From NCBI RefSeq assembly GCF_041320665.1, contig NZ_CP166730.1, positions 4,836,001 to 4,900,000 on the forward strand: DNA of 64,000 bases, read 5' to 3'. The notes under the pieces were generated by a model, which saw only the letters and a list, made by a program, of their open reading frames with translations, was not told the DNA's origin and did no database searches. The stretch is from Comamonas sp. GB3 AK4-5 (GTDB lineage: Bacteria > Pseudomonadota > Gammaproteobacteria > Burkholderiales > Burkholderiaceae_C). Below, piece after piece: positions 47,282 through 55,258 of this stretch. The position numbers were made by a program, and so were the translations under genes. The stretch's first letter is position 1. Every line of letters begins with the position of its first letter.

Positions 47282-48991
47282 ATGGCATCCCCCTCTTCCC
47301 GCAGCGCAGGCCTTTTCCCGGTGCGCTACACCACGCTGGTGCTGTGCCTGCTGGGTGGCTTTTTCTGCCTGGTGATGGCGCTCACCGCCGCACCACTGTG
47401 GTGGGGCCTGGCCTCGGCCGTGCTGCTGGCGCTGTCCGCACTGGGTCTGTATGACCTGCGCCAGACACGCCACTCCATCTTGCGCAACTACCCGGTGCTG
47501 GGCCATCTGCGCTTTATGTTCGAGTACATCCGCCCCGAGATGCGCCAGTACTTCATCGAGTCGGACAACGAAAACCTGCCTTTCTCCCGTGCCCAACGCT
47601 CCCTGGTCTACCAGCGCAGCAAGGGTGAGCCCGACAGCCGCCCCTTCGGCACGCAAATGGATGTGAGTGCGGATGGCTACGAGTGGGTCAACCACTCGAT
47701 GCAACCGTCCCAGCTTGGCAGCCATGACTTCCGCACCTGGATTGGCGGCCAGCCCGACCAGCCGCTGGAGGGCGCTGCCGCCTGTACCCAGCCCTATCAC
47801 GCCAGCGTGTTCAACATCTCGGCCATGAGCTTTGGCGCGCTGTCTGCCAATGCCGTGCTGGCACTGAACCAGGGCGCCAAGGCCGGCGGTTTTGCACACG
47901 ATACGGGCGAGGGCTCCATCAGCCAGTACCACCGCGTGCATGGCGGGGATCTGATCTGGGAAATCGGCTCGGGCTATTTCGGTTGCCGCAACGATGACGG
48001 CACATTCAACGCCGAGAAATTCGGCGCCAATGCCTGTGACCCACAGGTGAAGATGATTGAGCTCAAGCTCAGCCAGGGCGCCAAGCCCGGCCATGGTGGC
48101 ATGTTGCTGGGCGCCAAGGTCACTCCTGAAATCGCAGCAGCCCGTGGCGTACCCGTGGGTCAAGACTGCATTTCGCCCTCCAGTCACAGCGCCTTCACCA
48201 CGCCATTGGAGATGATGCTTTTCATCGGCCAGCTGCGGCGTTTGTCCGGCGGCAAGCCCGTGGGCTTCAAGTTCTGCGTGGGCCACCCCTGGGAATGGTT
48301 TGCCATGGTCAAGGCCATGCAGCAAACCGACATCACCCCCGACTTCATCGTGGTCGATGGTGCCGAAGGCGGCACCGGCGCCGCACCGGTGGAGTTCACC
48401 GACCATGTGGGCGTGCCGCTGCAAGAAGGTTTGCTGCTGGTGCACAACACCCTGGTGGGCGTAAACCTGCGCCACCGCATCCAGCTGGGTGCTGCGGGCA
48501 AGGTGATCACGGCCTTCGACATCGCACGCATGATGGCGCTGGGTGCCGACTGGTGCAACTGCGGCCGCGGCTTCATGATGGCCCTGGGCTGTATCCAGGC
48601 ACAGGCCTGCCACACCGGCATGTGCCCCACCGGCGTGACCACCCAGGACCCGCTGCGCCAAAAAGCCCTGATGGTGCCCGACAAGGCCACGCGCGTGGCC
48701 TCCTACCACCGCAAGACGCTGCATGCCCTGCAAGAGCTGGTACAGGCCTCCGGCCTGCAGCACCCCCAGGACTTCACACCCCACCACATCGTGCGCCGCA
48801 CCAGCGACAGCCAGGTTCATGCCCTGTCCAATCTGGTCATGCACGTGGAGCCCGGCGCCCTGCTGGGCCCGCTGGAGCAACAGCACAGCGTGTTCAAGCA
48901 GTATTGGCCGCACACCAGCGCCGAGAGCTTTCAGATCACACCGCCCCCTATGGTGCCTTCGGCGCAGCGTCCACAAAGCGTGCCAGCGTGA
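47282..48991 (+). CDS. FMN-binding glutamate-synthase-like oxidoreductase, membrane-anchored
   Basis: 569 residues. Two N-terminal helices (TTLVLCLLGGFFCLVMALTA and AVLLALSALGLY), then the GltS FMN domain: FNISAMSFGALSANAVLALN, GEGSISQYHRVHGGDLIWEI, FIVVDGAEGGTGAAPVEFTD, and DWCNCGRGFMMALGCIQAQA with the Cys cluster CHTGMCPTGVTTQDP that could hold a 3Fe-4S centre. No glutamine amidotransferase domain, so it is not a full glutamate synthase; electron donor and product are unknown. A gene-end repeat follows. Confidence 0.87.
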   Translation: MASPSSRSAGLFPVRYTTLVLCLLGGFFCLVMALTAAPLWWGLASAVLLALSALGLYDLRQTRHSILRNYPVLGHLRFMFEYIRPEMRQYFIESDNENLPFSRAQRSLVYQRSKGEPDSRPFGTQMDVSADGYEWVNHSMQPSQLGSHDFRTWIGGQPDQPLEGAAACTQPYHASVFNISAMSFGALSANAVLALNQGAKAGGFAHDTGEGSISQYHRVHGGDLIWEIGSGYFGCRNDDGTFNAEKFGANACDPQVKMIELKLSQGAKPGHGGMLLGAKVTPEIAAARGVPVGQDCISPSSHSAFTTPLEMMLFIGQLRRLSGGKPVGFKFCVGHPWEWFAMVKAMQQTDITPDFIVVDGAEGGTGAAPVEFTDHVGVPLQEGLLLVHNTLVGVNLRHRIQLGAAGKVITAFDIARMMALGADWCNCGRGFMMALGCIQAQACHTGMCPTGVTTQDPLRQKALMVPDKATRVASYHRKTLHALQELVQASGLQHPQDFTPHHIVRRTSDSQVHALSNLVMHVEPGALLGPLEQQHSVFKQYWPHTSAESFQITPPPMVPSAQRPQSVPA

Positions 48992-49334
48992 CATAGCGCC
49001 CCCCTGAGTCTTCCCCCCAAGGGGACGGCAGCCTTTGCTGCGGGGCGGCGCGGCTGGCGTAGGCCCTTGCTGGCTGCCCTTGACCTGGGCCGTGCCCGTT
49101 TGGAGGCGATGCGGGTCCAACCCAGTCTTTGCCGCAGCACAAAAGCGGCATGCCCAAGCCATGGTGCCGGCAGCCTTTGCTGCGGGGCCTGGCCCGTGCA
49201 CCGTGCCCTGGTCTGGGCCACGCCAGCATGGCTGCGCAGCGTCCAGGCCAGGCCAGGCAAGTGCCAACACGGCACAATCCCCCATTTCGCGCCGCTGTTG
49301 CGGCACGCCTTGCCCTGTTCCCGGACTGCTGACC
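48992..49334. other. intergenic repeat region before the kinase-like gene
   Basis: 343 nt. Gene-end copy F (48999-49120) and, after it, a second partial copy of the internal block (GGCAGCCTTTGCTGCGGGGC at about 49168) that appears to be a rearranged duplicate. No gene is supported; the 130 nt before the next start are featureless. Confidence 0.65.
48999..49120 (+). repeat. gene-end repeat copy F (after the FMN oxidoreductase)
   Basis: Starts CCCCCCTGAGTCTTCCCCCC eight nt after the stop, then GGGGACGGCAGCCTTTGCTG and CGGGGCGGCG. The internal hairpin is shortened here and the GGCCCTTGCTGGCTGCCC block follows. Slightly degenerate but same block order. Confidence 0.75.
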
Positions 49335-50150
49335 GTGCCTTCTACTGCCTTGCCCTCCACCGCCCTGGATTACGACGCTTTCCTGCTGGCCCATGTGCAC
49401 AGCCAGCCCCATGCGGTGATGCGCTATGTACAGCCCTCCGAAACACTGTGGCTCAAGCGCGCGGGCCGCAGCCATGGGGCCTGGCGCTACCGCCTGCTGG
49501 GCGCCGTGGCGCGCGGGCTGCACATGCCGGTGCTGGCCCCCGTGCCCAATCTGGGCGGCCACACCGCCATTGCCACCGAGGTCAGCCGCCTGCGTGATCT
49601 GGCCGCCCGCGGCCTGCGGGTGCCCGAGGTGCTGGCGGCCTGTGATGACGGCTTCTTGATGCGCCACCTGGGCGCTCCCGGCGAGGACACACCCAGCCTG
49701 GGCAATGAGATGGAGCAGGCCGTGGCACGCGGCAGCGCCGCCGTGCTGGCGCTGTGGAAGCAGGGGCTGCAATCCCTCACCAAGGTACACAAGACCGGCA
49801 CCTGCCTGAGCCAGGCCTTTGCCCGCAACCTGGTGCGCTGCCCGGATGGCGTGATCGGCTATATCGACTTCGAAGACGACCCCTCCGCCACCTTGCCCCT
49901 GCCCCTGTGCCACGCCCGCGATGCCTTGTGCTTTGCCCATTCCACCGCCTGGATTCTCCAGGCCGCAGCAGCCTTGCCCGCTGCCCGTGCCCAATGGCAG
50001 GCCTGGGCCCAGACGCTGTCGCCTGACGCCCAGCAAGCCCTGTCGGACAGTGTGGCCCGCATGGCCTGGGCCGGGCGCTTGCCCGACAGCAAAAAGCTGG
50101 GCCGAGATGCGCAACGCATCCGCATGGCCTGGGAGCTGCTGCGGCCCTGA
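49335..50150 (+). CDS. kinase-like protein of uncertain function
   Basis: About 271 residues from a GTG giving VPSTALPSTALDYDAFLLAH; upstream frames run into repeat DNA. I recognise a weak protein-kinase-like or aminoglycoside-phosphotransferase-like pattern: AVARGLHMPVLAPVP, a His-containing loop VHKTGTCLSQAFARNLVRCP and YIDFEDDPSATLPLP in the position of the metal-binding DFD/DFG loop. The usual HxDxxxxN is not preserved as such, so activity is doubtful. The last nine codons are also found at 58091-58122. Function unknown. Confidence 0.65.
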   Translation: MPSTALPSTALDYDAFLLAHVHSQPHAVMRYVQPSETLWLKRAGRSHGAWRYRLLGAVARGLHMPVLAPVPNLGGHTAIATEVSRLRDLAARGLRVPEVLAACDDGFLMRHLGAPGEDTPSLGNEMEQAVARGSAAVLALWKQGLQSLTKVHKTGTCLSQAFARNLVRCPDGVIGYIDFEDDPSATLPLPLCHARDALCFAHSTAWILQAAAALPAARAQWQAWAQTLSPDAQQALSDSVARMAWAGRLPDSKKLGRDAQRIRMAWELLRP

Positions 50151-50189
50151 GAGCGTTTTTACGGTCTCCTCGCCCAGGCAGTGCGCACT

Positions 50190-50990
50190 TCAGGCAGGCG
50201 AGGAATCGCCAGACTTGCCGCCCTTGGCCGCTACAAAGGGAATGGCATGCTCGATCGTGTCCCAGATGAAGCGCCCCGAGGGGTCACGCTGCTCCTCCAC
50301 GATGTGCGAGACCAGGCCCGCCGCACGGGAGATCACGGCAAAGCCGCGCATCACATTGGTCGGCACCTCCAGCTCACCCAATAAGGCGGCCACCGCACCA
50401 GTGGCATTGATGGTGATGGGCTTGCCGGCCACAGCATCCACCGCGCGGGACAGGGCTTCCAACGCGCGCACGCGGTCGCCCTTGAGATCGGGCTCGGCAC
50501 GTGCCAGCTCCAGCAGCTTGTAGGCACGCGGATCGACCGGCTTGTGCAGGTGGTGGCCAAAGCCTGGCACCAGGCTTTTTTGCGCCTTGTAGTGGTGCGC
50601 AATCTCCAGCGCTTCGGCATCCGCATCGGGCGCGGCCACGATGCGGTCCAGCATCCGGGAGCAATTCTCCATCGTGCCCACAAACGAGCTGCCCACCGCC
50701 AGCAGGCCAGCGGATACGGCACCTTGCAGGTTCTCCGGCGCGCTCATGTAGATCAGCCTGGTGGCGATAGCACTGGGTGTCAGGCCATGCTCCATCAACA
50801 CGATCAGCACCACATCGGTGATGCGCAAATCCACCGGCCGGGGTGTACGGCCCAGGATCTGCATCAGCATGACTTCGGTGAAGGTTTTCTGGCCCATCAG
50901 GTCTTCCACCAGATTGGTGTTGCCGTAATGCAAGCTGGTGAGCGTGTGGGTGCACAGGCTGGTGGTGGGGGTCTTGGAGTGGGTAGTCAT
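50190..50990 (-). CDS. citryl-CoA-lyase-like (citrate synthase superfamily) protein
   Basis: 266 residues from MTTHSKTPTTSLCTHTLTSL, shorter than citrate synthase (about 430) and close to stand-alone citryl-CoA-lyase-type enzymes. Superfamily His-containing motif: GFGHHLHKPVDPRAYKLLEL; also TPSAIATRLIYMSAPENLQG and RFIWDTIEHAIPF. Would cleave an acyl-CoA into acetyl-CoA (or similar) and a keto acid. Begins 11 nt after an AMP-dependent acyl-CoA synthetase, so the ligase may make its substrate. Exact thioester unknown. Confidence 0.82.
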   Translation of the reverse strand: MTTHSKTPTTSLCTHTLTSLHYGNTNLVEDLMGQKTFTEVMLMQILGRTPRPVDLRITDVVLIVLMEHGLTPSAIATRLIYMSAPENLQGAVSAGLLAVGSSFVGTMENCSRMLDRIVAAPDADAEALEIAHHYKAQKSLVPGFGHHLHKPVDPRAYKLLELARAEPDLKGDRVRALEALSRAVDAVAGKPITINATGAVAALLGELEVPTNVMRGFAVISRAAGLVSHIVEEQRDPSGRFIWDTIEHAIPFVAAKGGKSGDSSPA

Positions 50991-51001
50991 AACGGTCTTT
51001 C

Positions 51002-52507
51002 TCAATTGCTCTGGATGGCCAGCTCGCGCACGGCGGTCTTCAGCACCTTGCCCACGGGCGAGCGCGGCAGGTCCTGGTGAAAATGAATGCGCTTGGGGGT
51101 CTGCACCGGGCCCAGTTGCTCACGCACAAAAGCGATGAGGTCGGCCTCGCTCACCTGCTGCTGCGGGCGCAGCTGCACGGCGGCCTGCACGCACTCGCCC
51201 CATTTGTCATCGGGGATACCGAAGACGGCGCACTCGTGCACGGCAGGGTGCTTGCCGAGCGCGTTCTCGACCTCGACGGGATAAACGTTGAAGCCCCCGG
51301 TGATCACCATGTCCTTGAGGCGGTCCTTGAGGTAGAGGTAGCCGCGCGCATCAAACATGCCGCGATCACCGGTGTGCAGCCAGCCATCGACCAAGGTCTC
51401 GGCCGTCTTCTCGGGCAGCTTCCAGTACCCGCTCATTACCAGCGGCCCCCGGGCCACCACCTCGCCCACTTCTCCGACCGGCAGGATGTCGCCCTGGGGC
51501 GACATCACAGCCACATCGCTGTACCAGGTCTTGCGGCCCACGGCTGCCCAGTTGCGCTCGTCCTCGAAATCTTCCGGGCGCATCACCGTCAGAATCTGCG
51601 GCGCTTCCGTCTGGCCGTAGGTGGTACCCAGCACCGGGCCAAAGAATGCACGCACCTCGCGAATCTTTTCGGGGGGCATGGGCGCTCCGCCGTAGATCAG
51701 GCGCTTGAGCTGTGGGAAGTCCGCGCGGGATGCGCCTTCCAGCGCCATCAGCATGTACACCAGCGTCGGCGGCATGAAGCAGACCGTGCCGCCGCGCTCC
51801 TTGAAAGTGCGGTGCACAGCAGTAGCACCCACGCCCTCCATGATCAGGTGGCAGCCACCTTGCGCCAGGATGGGCAGGACATAGGTCGAGGTGCCGTGGG
51901 TGATGGGGGCAGCCATCACATAGCGGTCGTGCTCATCAAAGCCCCAGGCATGGATCTGGTTGACGATGTTGGTCATCCAGGCCCGATAGGGTTGCATCAC
52001 GCCCTTGGGCGCACCGGTGGTGCCGCCCGTGAACTTGATGGCCTGCGTGGCGTCGTCGGGCAGCGAAAACACCGGCGCCAACGCACCAGCGTGCGTGGCC
52101 ATCAGCTGCGCCAGCGTCGTGCCCTCTTGCGCACTGTCACCAATCAACACGCGCTGCGCCGTGCGCTCCGTCACCAGGTGGGCATAGGCCGCATCGACCA
52201 CCACAATGCTGGCGTCGATGGCATCCGTCACGCGGCGAATCTCGGGCTGCGTGCTCTTGGGGTTGAGCGGCACCCAGACCTTGCCGCAAGCCAGTACGGC
52301 CAGCAGCACCACGATGTGGTCTGCGCTGTTGCCCGCGCAGATGCCCACGCGCGACTGCGGCATGGCATCCAGCGCCACCAGGCCTGCCGCCGTGGCACAC
52401 ACGCGCTCGGCGAGTTCCTGGTAAGTGATGCAACCCTCGGGCGCATCGATCGCCACACGCTGCGGCCAGCGCGCAGCTGCGCGCCAGAAGAAATCTATCG
52501 GGTACAT
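51002..52507 (-). CDS. AMP-dependent acyl-CoA synthetase
   Basis: 501 residues from MYPIDFFWRAAARWPQRVAI, preceded by GAGAGAG. ANL-superfamily ligase that makes an acyl-adenylate then an acyl-CoA. Motifs: phosphate-binding loop KFTGGTTGAPKGVMQPYRAW, TYGQTEAPQ, GWLHTGDRGMFDARGYLYLK and a C-terminal PRSPVGKVLKTAVREL with the catalytic Lys. Substrate unknown; the neighbours (Bug receptor, lyase) suggest a small carboxylic acid. Lies 25 nt after the Bug gene, so one operon. Confidence 0.92.
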   Translation of the reverse strand: MYPIDFFWRAAARWPQRVAIDAPEGCITYQELAERVCATAAGLVALDAMPQSRVGICAGNSADHIVVLLAVLACGKVWVPLNPKSTQPEIRRVTDAIDASIVVVDAAYAHLVTERTAQRVLIGDSAQEGTTLAQLMATHAGALAPVFSLPDDATQAIKFTGGTTGAPKGVMQPYRAWMTNIVNQIHAWGFDEHDRYVMAAPITHGTSTYVLPILAQGGCHLIMEGVGATAVHRTFKERGGTVCFMPPTLVYMLMALEGASRADFPQLKRLIYGGAPMPPEKIREVRAFFGPVLGTTYGQTEAPQILTVMRPEDFEDERNWAAVGRKTWYSDVAVMSPQGDILPVGEVGEVVARGPLVMSGYWKLPEKTAETLVDGWLHTGDRGMFDARGYLYLKDRLKDMVITGGFNVYPVEVENALGKHPAVHECAVFGIPDDKWGECVQAAVQLRPQQQVSEADLIAFVREQLGPVQTPKRIHFHQDLPRSPVGKVLKTAVRELAIQSN

Positions 52508-52532
52508 GGAATCTCTCTCGAACGGGGAAAAA

Positions 52533-53525
52533 TCACTCGACCGTGGCGCCGGATGCCTTGACCACGTCACGCCAGCTCACCACCTGGCTGGCGACCAAAT
52601 CACGCATCTCGCCTGGGGTGCTCAGCGATGCAGTGGCGCCCATGTCCGCCAAACGCTGGCGCACGGAAGCATCTGACAGCGCTTTGTTCAGCGCGGCATT
52701 GGCCTTGACGACGATGGCCTGCGGCGTGCCGGCGGGCGCAGAAAGCCCAAACCAGGACTCCACCTCGAAACCGGGAATCCCCGACTCCGCCACCGTGGGC
52801 ACATCGGGCAACAGCGGCGATCGTTCCTTGCTGGTGATGGCCACGGCTCGCAGCTTGCCGCTCTTCACATGGCCGATGGCCGAAGGCGCGTTGTCGAACA
52901 TGGACTGCACCTGGCCGCCCAGCAAATCGGTAATGGCCGGCGCACTGCCGCGGTACGGCACATGCAACATGTGGATGCCGGTCTTTTGCTTGAACATCTC
53001 GCCCGACAGGTGAATCGACGAACCGCTGCCGGAAGAAGCAAAGGTGATGCCGTCCTTGGACGTCTTCGCAAACTGGATGTAGTCCTGCACGGTCTTGACC
53101 GGCAGCTGGGGAGTGACCACCAGCAGGTTCGGAATCTTGGCGATCATGCCGATGTGCTCGAAGCCCTTGACCGGCTCGTAGCCCAGCTTCTTGTAGAGTG
53201 TGGCATTGATCGTGTTGGCAATCACATAGACATACAGCGTGTAGCCATCGGCCGGCGATTTGGACACCACCTCGGCCGCCACATTGCTGTTCGCACCGGT
53301 GCGGTTTTCCACAATGATGGGCTGACCCAACTCGGTGCCCAGCTTGTGGGCCACCAGGCGGGCCACCACATCCGTGGCACCACCTGCCGCGTAGCCCACC
53401 ACCAGCTTCACGGGCTTGGTGGGCCACTGCGCCTCCTGAGCCTGAACGGCACATGGCAGTGCTGCGGCAACGCAGGCGGCGCTCAGTGCCATCACAAGGG
53501 ATCGACGGGGAATTTCTGTCTTCAT
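52533..53525 (-). CDS. Bug-type tripartite tricarboxylate receptor, periplasmic
   Basis: 330 residues, ATG preceded by AAGGAGACAAAC. Signal peptide RRSLVMALSAACVAAALPCA then Bug fold: WPTKPVKLVVGYAAGGATDV, PADGYTLYVYVIANTI, MLHVPYRGSAPAITDLLGGQ, RSPLLPDVPTVAESGIPGFE. First gene of an apparent operon Bug / acyl-CoA synthetase / citryl-CoA-lyase-like, so it should capture the carboxylate that the next two enzymes use. Divergent from an IclR regulator. Confidence 0.92.
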   Translation of the reverse strand: MKTEIPRRSLVMALSAACVAAALPCAVQAQEAQWPTKPVKLVVGYAAGGATDVVARLVAHKLGTELGQPIIVENRTGANSNVAAEVVSKSPADGYTLYVYVIANTINATLYKKLGYEPVKGFEHIGMIAKIPNLLVVTPQLPVKTVQDYIQFAKTSKDGITFASSGSGSSIHLSGEMFKQKTGIHMLHVPYRGSAPAITDLLGGQVQSMFDNAPSAIGHVKSGKLRAVAITSKERSPLLPDVPTVAESGIPGFEVESWFGLSAPAGTPQAIVVKANAALNKALSDASVRQRLADMGATASLSTPGEMRDLVASQVVSWRDVVKASGATVE

Positions 53526-53627
53526 GTTTGTCTCCTTGGCCTCTGTCATCCGGGCATCTGTCGCTGCGGTTTTTGTCTATGCAGCCGTACCCAGTGCGCC
53601 GAATTGTTCTCCTGCATCTCCGAAAAA

Positions 53628-54431
53628 ATGAATGAAAATGTCCGCAGAATGGACAAAATACCCACAGACAAACCCTCTGCCCATGACGACAGCCGCACCC
53701 TGCGCCGTGGCCTACAGGTCATGGATGCGGTGCTTGCAGGCCCACCGGAAGGCCTGCGGGTCACAGCGCTGTGCCAGGCAGCCGGGCTGGAAAGGGCCAC
53801 GGTCTACCGCTTGCTGGCGACGCTGCAGCAAGCGGGCTATGTGACCCAGGTGGCGCGCTTTCACTACGCCCCGGGTGAGCGCTGGGGGCCTTTGGCGCCC
53901 TCAGTCCAACAGCGGCAGGACCTGGCCCAGCGCCTGGCCCCCGTGCTGTCCGCCATCAGCACGGCCTGCGGCGATGCGGCCTATGCCGTGGTCCGTGAAG
54001 GCGGCCTGTCGCACTGCATCGCACGCCAGATGGGCAGCTATCCCGTGCAGGTGCTGGAGATCCAGGTCGGCACACGGCAACCCCTGGGGGTGGGCGCTGC
54101 GGGCCTGGCCTTGCTCTCTGCCCTGTCCGACCGCGAGGCGGAAGCAGTCATCGGCCTCAACACGCCCGCACTGCCGCTGTATGGCGACATGACGCCAGCG
54201 CTGCTGCGCCTGCTGGTCGGCGCCACCCGCGAAAGAGGCTGGTCGACCGTAGGCAACCACGCCACCAAGGGCGTACTGGCAGTGGGCATGCCGGTCTACG
54301 ACACCGGTCGCGAACCGATTGCAGGCATCAGCGTGGCCACCATCGAGGAAAGAATGCCCAAGGAGCGTCAAAAGCAAATCGCCCAAGCCATCCGCAAGGC
54401 ATTGAAGGCCGCACAGCTCAGTGCCTATTGA
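53628..54431 (+). CDS. IclR family transcriptional regulator
   Basis: 267 residues from the ATG giving MNENVRRMDKIPTDKPSAHD. Winged HTH (RTLRRGLQVMDAVLAGPPEG, GLERATVYRLLATLQQAGYV) and a C-terminal effector domain (AVVREGGLSHCIARQMGSYP, GVGAAGLALLSALSDREAEA, SVATIEERMPKERQKQ). Divergent from the Bug / CoA-ligase / lyase operon with 102 nt between starts, so it almost certainly regulates it; IclR regulators commonly control carboxylate catabolism. Confidence 0.92.
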   Translation: MNENVRRMDKIPTDKPSAHDDSRTLRRGLQVMDAVLAGPPEGLRVTALCQAAGLERATVYRLLATLQQAGYVTQVARFHYAPGERWGPLAPSVQQRQDLAQRLAPVLSAISTACGDAAYAVVREGGLSHCIARQMGSYPVQVLEIQVGTRQPLGVGAAGLALLSALSDREAEAVIGLNTPALPLYGDMTPALLRLLVGATRERGWSTVGNHATKGVLAVGMPVYDTGREPIAGISVATIEERMPKERQKQIAQAIRKALKAAQLSAY

Positions 54432-54581
54432 GTCGCATATTGAGCAGCAGGCAGCGCGTGCAGACTGCATGTTTTATGTCTTTAACGCTGACCACTCCTG
54501 CACAAACAGCTATTGAATTGGATAAACACGCTGGCAACCGACTCCCAAGAGCACCGCGCCGGCCCATGCCCAAAAAATGGC

Positions 54582-54612
54582 TTGACCCTCACGTTGCGAC
54601 AGGGACCACAGT
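54582..54612 (+). promoter_or_regulatory. MerR-type promoter with long spacer and dyad
   Basis: TTGACC, a 19-bp spacer, then CACAGT. MerR regulators act on promoters with 19-20 bp spacers, and the spacer here holds a dyad CCCT-N11-AGGG. Presumably the autoregulated promoter of the adjacent MerR-type reading frame. Confidence 0.55.
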
Positions 54613-55192
54613 GGGCTTCAGAAGGAGAGCGATCCCTGTTTTCAAAGTCGGCGCATTGGCCCAACGCACGGGCCTGACCGTGCGCACCCTGCACCACTAC
54701 GACGAGATTGGATTGCTTGTGCCTTCGCACCGATCCGAGGCCGGCTACCGCATGTACAACCGCGACGACCTGGCACGCCTGCACCAGATCCAGGCCCTCA
54801 AACAACTGGGCTTTGGCCTGGCACAGATCGGTGACACGCTGGCCCACAACGGCGTCTCACTGGAACAGCTCATCGTGCAGCAAATTGCTGCGCTGGACCA
54901 GCAGGTGGAGCTGGCAGCACGCCTGCACGCCCAGCTGCTGCGCCCGAAAGCGGTGATGGACCGTGGCGAGACACCGGAGATGGCCGAATGGACCACGCAG
55001 GCCCAGGAAACCACGGGTGGCGACCCCGGCCTGCTGATCAAGCTGGGCAGCATGACCCGCAATGAAAGGGCCACGCAGCAGCACAGTGGTATCGACAGCA
55101 CCTGCGCCAAGCCAGCCTCCAACCCGGTGGCTTCGCACAAGACACGCGGCACCCTCCGACTCCAGCAGGGACGGTCTTCTGCAGCAGCTTGA
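54611..55192 (+). pseudogene. decayed MerR-family regulator
   Basis: The DNA-binding half is well preserved: FKVGALAQRTGLTVRTLHHY, PSHRSEAGYRMYNRDDLARL. But after the dimerisation helix (about residue 100) it jumps straight to MDRGETPEMAEWTTQAQETT and GGDPGLLIKLGSMTRNE, which in full-length relatives come after a further 60-70 residues, and the C-terminus is then lost. A ribosome-binding site AAGGAGAG (54622-54629) is followed by GTTTTCAAAGTC where a GTG or ATG start would be expected (codon 54638 is GTT). The combination suggests a pseudogene, but an in-frame upstream start (54566 or 54611) could still make a short DNA-binding protein. Confidence 0.5.
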
Positions 55193-55258
55193 TCTCGAAC
55201 GCGGTACGAGATCACGACTCACGCCCATACCGTCACTGCCGAAGCACGACACCAGCGC

